Below are positions 46,692 to 55,170 of a stretch of DNA of 64,000 nt, piece after piece (the first letter of the stretch is position 1; every line of letters starts with the position of its first letter). The notes under the pieces are model-generated. The model did not search any database, was not told where the DNA came from, and saw only the letters and a list, made by a program, of their open reading frames with translations. The stretch is taken from assembly GCF_030680185.1 (NCBI RefSeq), contig NZ_JAUXVZ010000047.1, positions 1 to 64,000 of the forward strand, read 5' to 3'. Source of the DNA: Phenylobacterium sp. Its GTDB lineage: Bacteria > Pseudomonadota > Alphaproteobacteria > Caulobacterales > Caulobacteraceae. The position numbers and the translations under genes are program-made.

Positions 46692-47450
46692 ATGATCCAG
46701 GAGCAGGACTTGGAGCCGAAGGTCGATTTCATCATCGTCGGCGCGCAGAAGGCCGGGACGACGGCCCTGTTCGACTATCTGGGCGAGCATCCGCAGATCG
46801 GCCTGTCGGACGTCAAGGAAGTTCACTTCTTCGACGACGAGACCCAAGACTGGGCCGCCCCGGATTACGGCGACTATCACGCCCGCTTCGACCTGGCCGA
46901 TCGCAGCCGCCGCTGGGGCGAGGCCACGCCCATCTACCTCTATTGGAAGAACAGCATCGCGCGGATCGCAGCCTATAATCCCGCGGCGCGGCTGATCATC
47001 CTGCTCCGCGATCCGGTGGAGCGGGCCTGGTCGCACTGGAAGATGGAGTTCGCCCGGGGGGCGGAAACCGCACCGTTCGATTGGTGCATTCGACGGGGCC
47101 GCGCCCGACTGTTCGAATCCGAACCATGGGGCTTCCATCGGGAGTTCAGCTATGTGGAGCGCGGCTTCTATGGCGAGCAGATCGCCCAGGCACTGGCGCA
47201 TTTTCCAGCGCGACAGCTGCTGATCCTGCGCTCCGAAGATCTCGACGCCGCGCCTGCGGCGACCTTGCAGCGAATCAGCGGCTTCCTGGACATCGACCCT
47301 GCCCCGCCCGTCCAGCGCCGGCGGGTGCACGAGGGCCAGCCAATGAGCTATCCGTCCAGCCTGACGACCGAGGATGTCGCCTATCTGCGCGGGCTGTATG
47401 GCGAGGACATGGCCCAGCTCGCCGAGCTGACCGGCATTCGATTCTGGTGA
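46692..47450 (+). CDS. PAPS-dependent sulfotransferase
   Basis: A 252-residue cytosolic sulfotransferase. The 5'-phosphosulfate loop is FIIVGAQKAGTTALFDYL (residues 13-30) and the 3'-phosphate site is LLRDPVERAWSHWKMEF; both are intact. It resembles heparan-type glycan sulfotransferases (the KEVHFFDD segment also fits) and should transfer sulfate from PAPS to a sugar hydroxyl, probably on the surface polysaccharide. It is divergent from the CmcI-like gene. Confidence 0.88.
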   Translation: MIQEQDLEPKVDFIIVGAQKAGTTALFDYLGEHPQIGLSDVKEVHFFDDETQDWAAPDYGDYHARFDLADRSRRWGEATPIYLYWKNSIARIAAYNPAARLIILLRDPVERAWSHWKMEFARGAETAPFDWCIRRGRARLFESEPWGFHREFSYVERGFYGEQIAQALAHFPARQLLILRSEDLDAAPAATLQRISGFLDIDPAPPVQRRRVHEGQPMSYPSSLTTEDVAYLRGLYGEDMAQLAELTGIRFW

Positions 47451-47494
47451 GCCTCGCCATATTTCCGTCAGGCCACTTGGCCAATCTCGCCGCC

Positions 47495-48535
47495 ATGCTC
47501 GCCATGTCCCGCAGGTGGAAAACGCCACCGGCCGCCGTTCCGATTCTTGCCGCGACCACCCTGCTGGCGGCCTGTTCGCCTAGCGCCCCGAGCGAGGCGG
47601 CTGACGCGGCTCCGCTCGGCCCCCAGCTCGTCCTGCCGGTGGACTGCGTGCTGGGGGAGACCTGCGAGATCCAGAACTATGTGGACCGCGACCCTGGCCC
47701 CGGCGCCAAGGACTATACCTGCGCGACGCGCACCTATCAGGACCACAAGGGCGTCGATATCCGCATCCCCGACATGGCCGCCCAGCGAGCCGGGGTCGAT
47801 GTCCTGGCCGCAGCGCCGGGCCGTGTGACGCGGTTGCGCGACGGGGTGGCCGACGTATCGGTGCGCAACACCGGGGTGGCCGCCGTGGACGGCGTTGAGT
47901 GCGGCAATGGGATCGTCATCGACCATGGCGACGGCTGGGAAAGCCAGTACTGCCATCTGGCCCAGGGCAGTCTGATCGTCGCACAGGACGCCGAGGTTCG
48001 GGCCGGACAACCCATCGCCCGCATCGGCCTGTCTGGGCAGACCGAATATCCCCACCTGCACTTCTCGTTGCGCAAGGACGGCCAGGTAGTCGATCCATTC
48101 GCACCGGAGGGCGGCGAGGCCTGCGAGGCGAGGGGCGCGCTATGGGCCGCCAGCGTTTCAGCGGCCATGGCCTATAAGTCCGGCGCCGTGCTCAACACGG
48201 GATTTTCGTCCGGCGCCGTGTCGATGGAGTCCATCGAGGACGGCGGGCTGCCCCCGGCCAGCGCCCATGCGCCAGCCCTGGTGGCCTATGTTCGCGCCAT
48301 TGGCCTTGAGGCCGGCGACATCCAGCATCTTACGGTCACGGGCCCCGGAGGGGACCTGCTGGCCGAGACCACGATCGATCCCCTGGATGGCCCCAAGGCC
48401 CAGTACATGCTCTATGCCGGCCGACGGACCCCCGCCGACGGCTGGGCGCCCGGGACCTATATGGCGGCCTATTGGGTCGAGCGCGGCGGACGACGCGCCC
48501 TGGAGCGGCGCTTCGAGATCAACCTCCAGGACTAA
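47495..48535 (+). CDS. M23-family peptidase (LytM domain), lipoprotein
   Basis: A 346-residue envelope protein. The N-terminus has a signal peptide with lipobox LLAAC, so it should be lipidated. The peptidase domain has the zinc motif HKGVD, the segment GNGIVIDHGDGWESQYCHL and the HLHF motif, all catalytic elements of lysostaphin-type endopeptidases. About 120 C-terminal residues form an extra beta-rich domain. It may trim peptidoglycan to let secretion or surface assembly proceed. Two in-frame ATGs (47495, 47504) are possible starts. Confidence 0.88.
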   Translation: MLAMSRRWKTPPAAVPILAATTLLAACSPSAPSEAADAAPLGPQLVLPVDCVLGETCEIQNYVDRDPGPGAKDYTCATRTYQDHKGVDIRIPDMAAQRAGVDVLAAAPGRVTRLRDGVADVSVRNTGVAAVDGVECGNGIVIDHGDGWESQYCHLAQGSLIVAQDAEVRAGQPIARIGLSGQTEYPHLHFSLRKDGQVVDPFAPEGGEACEARGALWAASVSAAMAYKSGAVLNTGFSSGAVSMESIEDGGLPPASAHAPALVAYVRAIGLEAGDIQHLTVTGPGGDLLAETTIDPLDGPKAQYMLYAGRRTPADGWAPGTYMAAYWVERGGRRALERRFEINLQD

Positions 48536-48562
48536 GCGGTCCGCCTGGAATTTTCTCTAAAC

Positions 48563-48580
48563 CTGTCGTTAAGACGACAG
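48563..48580 (+). terminator. Hairpin after the M23 peptidase gene
   Basis: CTGTCGT and ACGACAG form a perfect 7-bp stem with a TAAG loop, 27 bases after the stop. The following ACTCTCTTTC is only weakly U-rich, so termination may be partial. The 546-base gap 48536-49081 holds this, the inverted repeat at 48653-48690 and the RTX terminator; I see no gene in it. Confidence 0.45.
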
Positions 48581-48652
48581 ACTCTCTTTCGCAGCTCGGC
48601 GGACTAAGCTACAGTTTGATGTCAGCCTTGCTCTCCAGGGCTGTGTCGCATC

Positions 48653-48690
48653 GGTCGGGCCATAGCGTCCATGCCAGCTATGGCCCGACC
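48653..48690. repeat. Perfect 14-bp inverted repeat
   Basis: GGTCGGGCCATAGC (48653-48666) and GCTATGGCCCGACC (48677-48690) are exact complements with a 10-base loop. This is the strongest dyad in the gap between convergent genes. Without a T-run it is not a canonical terminator; it may be a remnant of the palindromic repeat families or a bidirectional RNA-end structure. Confidence 0.8.
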
Positions 48691-49023
48691 TCTTGCATCT
48701 CCTGAAAATTTGGATCGTTCGTCGCCGGGTCGAGGTGGCCTTGGTCGCGTCAGGCTTGTGCGCGCGCTTGTTGTCGGGCGACGCGTGCAGGCCTCTTGGG
48801 CCAAATCGTCCGACGCCGACGTTGTTCAGGGGCCCCGAGGCCCCGTATGGCCAGGTCTGCCTGGAAAGCCGAGCCGCCCGACGGCCCTGCCTGTCGAAGT
48901 CCGGGTTTCTGGCCTAGACCGGCCCAGAACAGGCCTGACTTGCACACAGATCGGACGGGGAAGCCGGTGCGCGTCCGTGAGCTCCGTCGAGAGACAGGCT
49001 CCGATGACGTGAACGGGTCGCAC

Positions 49024-49056
49024 CAAAGAAAAGGGGCCGCCCCGAAGGACGGCCCC
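49024..49056 (-). terminator. Rho-independent terminator of the RTX gene
   Basis: On the minus strand GGGGCCG and CGGCCCC (complements at 49050-49056 and 49033-49039) form a GC-rich stem directly followed by TTTTCTTTG. It lies 26 bases after the RTX stop codon and has all the parts of an intrinsic terminator. Confidence 0.85.
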
Positions 49057-49081
49057 AATCTTAGTTCGGACTGTAAGTCGT

Positions 49082-50905
49082 TTAGACGACGAAGTCGGAC
49101 TGCTCGACGCCAGCCAGGGTGACGCCGTTCAGGTAGACAGTGCCGGTCACCGTGTTGGTGCCGCTGATGTCGGCGAAGACATAGACGTCGCCGCCAACTT
49201 GCACCGCGACGATGTCGCGCTGACCGCCGCCGATCAGGGCAGCCGCGTCATTGAACGCCTGGGCGTAGGTCCAGGTCGCGTCGCCGATTTCGGCGTAGTT
49301 GGTCGCCGTGGCGGCCACACCGAAGGAGATCGAGTCATCAGCAGAGACGAAGTTGTTGATGCGATCGATCGAACCCGTGGTCGACGAGGTGTCGCCGGCC
49401 GCGAAGACGAAGCGATCGGCGCCAGCGCCGCCGTCCATGGTGTCGACACCGGCGCCGCCGGTGATGGTGTCAGCGCCAGCGCCGCCGATGATGGAGTCGT
49501 TGCCGGCTCCACCGAGCAGGGCGTTGCTACCGCCGTTGGCGGCCGCCGTGATCAGGTCGTTGCCTTCGCCACCGTTGATGGTGTCGTTGCCGCCACCCGA
49601 AGTGATCAGGTCATTGCCCGCATCGCCGTTAGCAACGTTGTTGCCGCCAGCCGACAGATCGATGGTGTCATTGCCGTCGCCACCGGAGATGGTGTCGGCG
49701 CCCGTGCCAGCCGTGATCGAGTCGTTGCCCGCGCCGCCAGACATGTTGTTGGCGCCCGCGGTCGCGCTGACCTGGTCGTCACCTTCGCCACCGTCGATGG
49801 TGTCGTTGCCCGCACCGCCGGCGAGGGTGTCGTTGCCGCCCTCACCGAAGATTTGGTCAGCGTCCGTGCCGCCGGTGATGTTGTCGTTACCAAGGTTGCC
49901 GTTCAGGAAGTTGGAGCCCGAGGTGCCAACGATGGTGTCGTTACCTTGACCGCCGAGGAGGGTGTCATTACCCGCGCCGCCCGTCATGTTGTCGTCGCCG
50001 AGGTTGCCGTTGGCCCAGTCGTTGCCAGCGTCGCCGTCGATCGTGTCGTTGTCCTGACCGCCGTACAGGCTGTCGTTGCCGGCGCCACCGTTGATGGAGT
50101 CAGCGCCCGCATTGCCTTGCAGCGAGTCGTTGTCGGCTTCGCCCAGCAGGGTGTCGGCGCCGAGGCCGCCCCACATGGTGTCGTTGCCGGCGCCGCCCGT
50201 GAGGCTGTCAGAACCTTCACCGCCATCGACGCTGTCGTTGCCCGTGCCGCCGGCGATATCGTCGTCGCCAGCTTCACCCAGGAGGGTGTCGTTGCCGCCG
50301 CCGCCAACGAGCGAGTCGTTGCCGAGGTTGCCGTTGATGAAGTCGGCGCCAGCGCCACCGGTGATCGAGTCGGTGCCTTGGCCGCCGAGCAGGGTCTCGG
50401 ACTGACCGGTCAGGCCGCCACCGGTGATGGTGTCGTCGCCCAGGTTGCCGTGAGCAAAGTTGTTGCCGCCACCGGTGCCGATGACGTCATTGCCCTGGCC
50501 GCCGTAGATCTGGTCAGCCGACGAACCCGCGGTGATGGAGTCGTTGCCGGCGTTGCCTTGGATGAAGTTCGCGCCGTCGTTGCCGGTCAGCGAGTCGTTG
50601 CCGTCGCCGCCGTACATGCCGTCAGCGCCCGAAGCGCCAGCCTGGGTTTCGTTGCCGGCGCCGCCGATGAACAGAACCGAACCCGTGGTGGTGGTTTCGA
50701 CTTCGCCGTAGATGCCGGTGCCGAAGATCTTCGTGACGCCATTGACGGTGATGCTCACCCGAGCCGGCTCAGCGCCAACCGCGGGAACGTAGAGCACAGT
50801 GATCGCCGAAGCGTTGGTGCCCGGCGCGAACGCCAGCGAGTCAGCGCCGGACGCATAGGCGAGGGCCTGTGCCGGCGTAATGGTGTCGAAAGTATAGTTA
50901 GCCAT
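49082..50905 (-). CDS. RTX (GGxGxDxUx) calcium-binding protein, likely secreted S-layer-like protein
   Basis: A 607-residue acidic, Gly/Asn/Asp-rich protein. Residues 1-80 are a unique N-terminal domain (MANYTFDTITPAQALAYASG), residues about 85-495 are roughly forty RTX nonapeptides (GGAGNDSITGG type) that form calcium-bound beta rolls, and the last 110 residues carry the uncleaved C-terminal secretion signal region (GVEQSDFVV end). There is no N-terminal signal peptide, as expected for type I secretion. An ABC/HlyD pair lies upstream on the same strand. The Caulobacter S-layer protein RsaA has the same kind of C-terminus, so this may be a surface-layer or adhesin protein. GGAGA precedes the ATG. 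Confidence 0.9.
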   Translation of the reverse strand: MANYTFDTITPAQALAYASGADSLAFAPGTNASAITVLYVPAVGAEPARVSITVNGVTKIFGTGIYGEVETTTTGSVLFIGGAGNETQAGASGADGMYGGDGNDSLTGNDGANFIQGNAGNDSITAGSSADQIYGGQGNDVIGTGGGNNFAHGNLGDDTITGGGLTGQSETLLGGQGTDSITGGAGADFINGNLGNDSLVGGGGNDTLLGEAGDDDIAGGTGNDSVDGGEGSDSLTGGAGNDTMWGGLGADTLLGEADNDSLQGNAGADSINGGAGNDSLYGGQDNDTIDGDAGNDWANGNLGDDNMTGGAGNDTLLGGQGNDTIVGTSGSNFLNGNLGNDNITGGTDADQIFGEGGNDTLAGGAGNDTIDGGEGDDQVSATAGANNMSGGAGNDSITAGTGADTISGGDGNDTIDLSAGGNNVANGDAGNDLITSGGGNDTINGGEGNDLITAAANGGSNALLGGAGNDSIIGGAGADTITGGAGVDTMDGGAGADRFVFAAGDTSSTTGSIDRINNFVSADDSISFGVAATATNYAEIGDATWTYAQAFNDAAALIGGGQRDIVAVQVGGDVYVFADISGTNTVTGTVYLNGVTLAGVEQSDFVV

Positions 50906-51139
50906 GCTTCTCTCCAGTCAGTGTCACGTGGACCCCAGAACGCCTGGCCACCATCCCGCGGATGGAGCGGTCCTGGCGGTCCCTCCCCGCGCGCCATTAC
51001 ACATGGACGTGGCGAAGGTTAAAACGAGCCCGAGGAATGGGTATCGGATGCTTCGGCGATACGCAATATCAAAAAGCCTTGCCGGGCGCGGGTCGCGTAG
51101 AGGTGTGACTTACCCGCCGAGACTCATATGACCTGGATT
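50906..51139 (-). promoter_or_regulatory. Leader region of the RTX gene
   Basis: A 234-base gap separates the RTX gene from hlyD. The ribosome site GGAGA (complement at 50911-50915) is six bases before the start. A dyad GTATCG...CGATAC lies at 51041-51062 in an AT-richer patch. The gene probably has its own strong promoter here so it can be made in excess of its exporter, but I could not fix the -35 and -10 boxes. Confidence 0.4.
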
Positions 51140-52525
51140 CTACTCTTCCCGCAGGGCGTTGTCGAAGGTGTCGGTCAGCGGATCGAGAATATAGGACAGG
51201 ATCGAGCGGCGCCCGGTGACGATCATGGCCTGGGCGGGCATGCCCGGCGCCAGCTCCACGTCGCGGGGTAGCTTGGCCAGGGCCGCGGGGTCGATGCGCA
51301 GCTCGGCGAGGAAGTAGGCGACGCCGGTCTGCTGATCCACCAGGCGGTCGGCCGACAGGCTGGTGACCGTGGCGCTCATGGGCGGGACGCGGCGCGAGCT
51401 GAAGGCCGAAACCTCGACCTGGGCCTCCTGGCCGATCCTGACGCTGTCCACGTCGGTCGGCTTGACGCGGGCATGGACGATCAGCGGCGCGTCGGCCGGC
51501 ACGATGTCCATCAGCAGCTCGCCGGGGGTGACGACGCCGCCCACCGTAAACTGGGTGAGGTTCAGCACATAGCCGTCCACCGGCGAACTGACCGTGGTGC
51601 GGTCCAGAATCTGCCGGGCGGCGGTCAGGCGGGGGCCCACGTCGGAGAGCTGGCTCTGCATCTGGCGGAGGCCTTCGGCCGCCTCGCTGATTCGCTGATT
51701 TCGCAGGGTGGTGAGCTGAAGCCGCGCCTCCCCTTGCGCCTGACGCAGGCGATTGAGCTCTGAGGTCAGGGCGCCGCGACGCCCGCCCAGCTCCGCCAGG
51801 CTGCGCTCATAGCGCAGGATCAGGGTTTTGGGCGCGTAGCCCTTTTCATAGAGCGTCTGATAGCCGGCCAGCTCCTCGCGGGTGAAGCCGATCTGTTCGT
51901 CGATGGAATCGAGCTGGGCCTGGACCCCGACCATCTGGGTGGCCAGCTGATCGACCCGCTGCTCCAGCACGCCCTGCTGGCTGATGAAGAACTGCAGGCG
52001 GGTGTTGAACAGAAGCTGCTGGTCGCGGATCAGGCCGGCGACCCGAGGATCGCTCATGCGGCCGGTCAGTTCCTGCGGCAGGGCCAGGGTCTGGCTCCCT
52101 GCCGATTCGGCGCTGAATCGGGCGCTCTGGGCCAGGACGGCGTCATACTGATTCTGAAGCACGTCGACCGTGGCGTCCGACTGGACGGCGTCGAAGCGGA
52201 TCAAGGGCTGATTGGCGCGCACGCGCTCGCCCTCGCGCACCAGGATCTGGGAGACCACGCCGCCTTCCCGATGACGCAGGGTCTTGCGGCTGGACTCCAC
52301 CCGCACCTCGGCCGGGGCCGCCACAGCCGCGCTGATCTGGGTGAAGCCCGCCCAGATCAACATGCCGAAGACGAAGACGCCCACGACCACGCAGCCGATC
52401 AGGACCGGGCGCCAAAGGCGCTTTTCCAGGTCGCGGTTCGGCTCGGGCTCGCCCACGTCAAAGCGGGTGTCGAGAGGGCGGATCGGGCCGAGCACCGGCT
52501 TGAGGGGACCGAGGTCGAATTTCAT
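51140..52525 (-). CDS. Type I secretion membrane fusion protein (HlyD/RsaE family)
   Basis: A 461-residue periplasmic adaptor. One N-terminal membrane helix (about residues 40-62, VLIGCVVVGVFVFGMLIWAG) precedes a lipoyl-like half motif (RHREGGVVSQILVREGERVRANQPLIRFD), a long coiled-coil hairpin rich in Gln/Arg/Glu, and the second lipoyl half with VSSPVDGYVLNLTQFTVGGVVTPGELLMDIVP. It bridges the ABC transporter to a TolC-like channel, which is not in the window. It overlaps the ABC gene by four bases. Confidence 0.94.
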   Translation of the reverse strand: MKFDLGPLKPVLGPIRPLDTRFDVGEPEPNRDLEKRLWRPVLIGCVVVGVFVFGMLIWAGFTQISAAVAAPAEVRVESSRKTLRHREGGVVSQILVREGERVRANQPLIRFDAVQSDATVDVLQNQYDAVLAQSARFSAESAGSQTLALPQELTGRMSDPRVAGLIRDQQLLFNTRLQFFISQQGVLEQRVDQLATQMVGVQAQLDSIDEQIGFTREELAGYQTLYEKGYAPKTLILRYERSLAELGGRRGALTSELNRLRQAQGEARLQLTTLRNQRISEAAEGLRQMQSQLSDVGPRLTAARQILDRTTVSSPVDGYVLNLTQFTVGGVVTPGELLMDIVPADAPLIVHARVKPTDVDSVRIGQEAQVEVSAFSSRRVPPMSATVTSLSADRLVDQQTGVAYFLAELRIDPAALAKLPRDVELAPGMPAQAMIVTGRRSILSYILDPLTDTFDNALREE

Positions 52526-54249
52526 CGGCTGGCCTCGACGGGACGCACAGGCGCCGGCTGGGTGACCCGGGCCATGACCGCCTCGCGCGGACCGAACATC
52601 TCCATGCGGCCATCGCGCAGGACCAGCATCTTGTCGGCGGAGCGCAGGATGCTCGGCTTGTGCGACACCACCACTACGGTCGCGCCCTTGGCGCGCTGGG
52701 CGTCGATGGCCTGCATCAGGGCGTTCTCGCCCTCGGCGTCCAGGCTGGCGTTGGGCTCGTCCAGCACCAGCAGGCTGGGATCGCCCAGCAGGGCGCGGGC
52801 GAGGCCCACCCGCTGCCGCTGGCCAGCCGACAGGATATAGCCGCCGTCGGTCAGCTCGGTCTCATAGCCCTTGGGCAGCCGCAGGATCATCTCGTGCACA
52901 TTGGCCTGGGTGGCGGCGTCGATCACCGCTTGGTCGGTCACGTCGGCCCGGAAGCGGGCGATGTTGTCGCGCAGGGTGCCGGCGAACAGCTCCGTATCCT
53001 GCGGCAGGTAGCCCACATGAAGGCCAAATTCCGCCCGGTTCCAGGCGAAGACGTCGGCGCCGTCCAGGCGCACATGGCCGTTCACCGGCCGCCAGACCCC
53101 GACGATCAGCCGCGCCAGGGTGGACTTGCCCGCCCCCGAAGGGCCGATGATCCCGAGCATTTCGCCGGGCTCGATCTTGAAGTTCAGCCCCTGCAGCACA
53201 TAGCGCTCGGCGCCCTGCGGGGCGAAGTTCACCCCCTCGATGCTCAGCTGGCCGAGCGGCCGCGGCAGGGAGGTGGCCGGGGTCGTCGGCTTGTAGGCGT
53301 TCAGAAGATTGTTCAGCCGGTCATAGGCGCGGCCGCCATTGACGATGCCGTCCCAGGCGCCGACCACCTTCTCGATCGGCTGCAGGGCGCGGCTGGCCAG
53401 GATCATGTTGGCGAACAGCATGGCCGGCGGGATCTTGCCCGTCACCACCAGATAGGCGCCGACGCCGATCACCAGGATCTGGATCAGCATGCGGGTGAAC
53501 TTGGTGGTGTTGGCCACCACGCTGGAGCGCTGCGAGGCCCAGGCGCCGCGTTCGATGGCCCGGCCGCGGAAGGCCGACCAGCGGGCGCCCAGCGCGCCGA
53601 GCATGCCCATGGCGCGCACCACCTCGCCATTGCGCAGACCGGCCTCGGTGAAGGTGTAGGCCTTGAGGCTGGCCTCGTTGGCCTCCTGCAGCGGCGGCCG
53701 CGACAGGCGATCCTGCAGCATGGCCAGGCCGAACAGGGCCACAGCCCCGATCAGAGTGATGAACCCGACGAGGGGATCGATCACGAACAGAATGCCGATA
53801 AAGAGCGGCATCCACGGCAGATCGAAAATGGCCGAGAAGACCGCGCCCGTCAGGATCTGCCGAAAGGCGTCGAGGTCGCGCAACGCCTGGGACCGGGTCT
53901 GGCCCTGCCCCTTGCTCTCGGCCTCGAACAAGGCGGCGAAGACATGGCTGGAGACCCGCTGGTCGAGCATGATCCCGTAGTTGATCAGGATCCGCGTCCG
54001 CAGCTCGTCGATGACGCCCGAGATCACGAACACCAGCAGCGTTCCCACCGTCAGGACCATGAGGGTCGAGAGGCTGTGGCTGGACAGCACGCGCCCATAG
54101 ATCTGGAAGGTGTAGAGCGGCAGGGCGAGGTAGAGCAGGTTGCTGATCAGGCTGAAGCCGGCGGCGAACGCCAGAGGCCTGGAGCCTTCCTTCAGCGCGC
54201 CCGTCAGCACATTGTCGGGCAGCGACGCAAACGGGTTGAGTATCTTCAT
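52522..54249 (-). CDS. Type I secretion ABC transporter (PrtD/RsaD family)
   Basis: A roughly 575-residue permease-ATPase half-transporter without a C39 peptidase domain, the form used for RTX and S-layer proteins. The membrane domain contains FDLPWMPLFIGILFVIDPLVG, a PrtD-type hallmark. The ATPase has Walker A GPSGAGKST, signature LSAGQRQR and Walker B LLVLDEPNASLD. I chose the ATG at 54249; the frame extends 13 codons upstream. It and hlyD form one operon whose likely substrate is the RTX protein just downstream. Confidence 0.93.
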   Translation of the reverse strand: MKILNPFASLPDNVLTGALKEGSRPLAFAAGFSLISNLLYLALPLYTFQIYGRVLSSHSLSTLMVLTVGTLLVFVISGVIDELRTRILINYGIMLDQRVSSHVFAALFEAESKGQGQTRSQALRDLDAFRQILTGAVFSAIFDLPWMPLFIGILFVIDPLVGFITLIGAVALFGLAMLQDRLSRPPLQEANEASLKAYTFTEAGLRNGEVVRAMGMLGALGARWSAFRGRAIERGAWASQRSSVVANTTKFTRMLIQILVIGVGAYLVVTGKIPPAMLFANMILASRALQPIEKVVGAWDGIVNGGRAYDRLNNLLNAYKPTTPATSLPRPLGQLSIEGVNFAPQGAERYVLQGLNFKIEPGEMLGIIGPSGAGKSTLARLIVGVWRPVNGHVRLDGADVFAWNRAEFGLHVGYLPQDTELFAGTLRDNIARFRADVTDQAVIDAATQANVHEMILRLPKGYETELTDGGYILSAGQRQRVGLARALLGDPSLLVLDEPNASLDAEGENALMQAIDAQRAKGATVVVVSHKPSILRSADKMLVLRDGRMEMFGPREAVMARVTQPAPVRPVEASR

Positions 54250-54399
54250 GCGTGCGAGCGTCCGTCGGAGCCTCAGAGCCCCCAACATTGGAGCGCTTGA
54301 GGGCGCGACACATGACGACCGACGCTGGTCAAGTCAATGGCGGCCCCCTTATGGGGCGAACATGCTATGGCCCGGTCAAGGCCTTCCGGAAAAGGACCC

Positions 54400-55161
54400 A
54401 TGGCGAGAGTAGCGATCCTCGGCAGTTGCATCACCCGCGAGCTTTGGCCGCGCCGCGATGAGGCGCCGTCCGACCTTCTCTATGTATCCCGCACCAGCCT
54501 TCCGAGCCTGTTTTCCACCCCTGTCGATCCCGGCGGCGCCCCCGGCCATGGGCTGACGCGGTATCAGGCCATGGCGGTCGAGGCCGACCTGACCAAGCGC
54601 GGCCTGGCCGAGCTGGTGGCGCACCGGCCGACCCACCTGATCCTTGACTTCATAGATGAGCGCTTCGACCTGCTGGCCCTGCCGGGCGGGCAGATCGTGA
54701 CCCATAGCTGGGAGTTGGACAGCGGCGGCTGGCTAGGGACGCCGGCCTTCGCCGAACGTCGCGAAATTCCAAGGCTGTCCGGCGCCTGCGAGCATCTGTG
54801 GCGCAACGGCCTGGATCAAATGGCCCTGCTGCTGAACGCCAGCGTGCTGAGCGAGGCCCAGATCATCCTCCACTCGGCCCGTTGGGCCGACCATCAGCGG
54901 AACGCGGATGGCGCCGAGACGCCGCTGACCCGCGAGCCGCACATCTGGGACGGACGCCCGGCCAGCCTTGTGGCCCACAATCAGCTGCTGGCCAGATATG
55001 AGGCGGCCTTCATGGCCGCCGTCCCCCAGGCGCAGGTCATCGCCGCAGCCCCCCAGAACAGAGTGGCCGATCCGGCTCACCGCTGGGGCCTGAGTCCCTT
55101 TCACTATGTGCCGGCCTATTACGACGACATCCGCCAGGCGCTGGCAGAGCTCGGGGTTTGA
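54400..55161 (+). CDS. DUF6270-like protein of unknown function
   Basis: A 253-residue cytoplasmic protein beginning MARVAILGSCITRELW. The GSC(I/V)TR start, the central THLILDFIDERFDLLALPGGQIVTHSWEL and the end GLSPFHYVPAYYDDI fit the DUF6270 family, which is common in capsule and S-layer glycan clusters and may have an SGNH-hydrolase-like fold. Function is unknown; context suggests polysaccharide modification. AAAGGA precedes the ATG at 54400. Confidence 0.65.
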   Translation: MARVAILGSCITRELWPRRDEAPSDLLYVSRTSLPSLFSTPVDPGGAPGHGLTRYQAMAVEADLTKRGLAELVAHRPTHLILDFIDERFDLLALPGGQIVTHSWELDSGGWLGTPAFAERREIPRLSGACEHLWRNGLDQMALLLNASVLSEAQIILHSARWADHQRNADGAETPLTREPHIWDGRPASLVAHNQLLARYEAAFMAAVPQAQVIAAAPQNRVADPAHRWGLSPFHYVPAYYDDIRQALAELGV

Positions 55162-55170
55162 AGCTCTTGC

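Noticed and set aside
49082..50905. CRISPR-like array suggested by the regular short DNA repeats
   Set aside because: The repeats are nonapeptide codons in one long reading frame with variable sequence; there are no identical direct repeats with unique spacers and no cas genes.
49199..51022. A full-length open frame (607 codons) antisense to the RTX gene
   Set aside because: It is a by-product of the Gly/Asp/Asn-rich repeat codons, whose complement avoids stops. Its product is a low-complexity Val/Ala/Arg repeat without known features, and the RTX frame has a ribosome site, terminator and domains.
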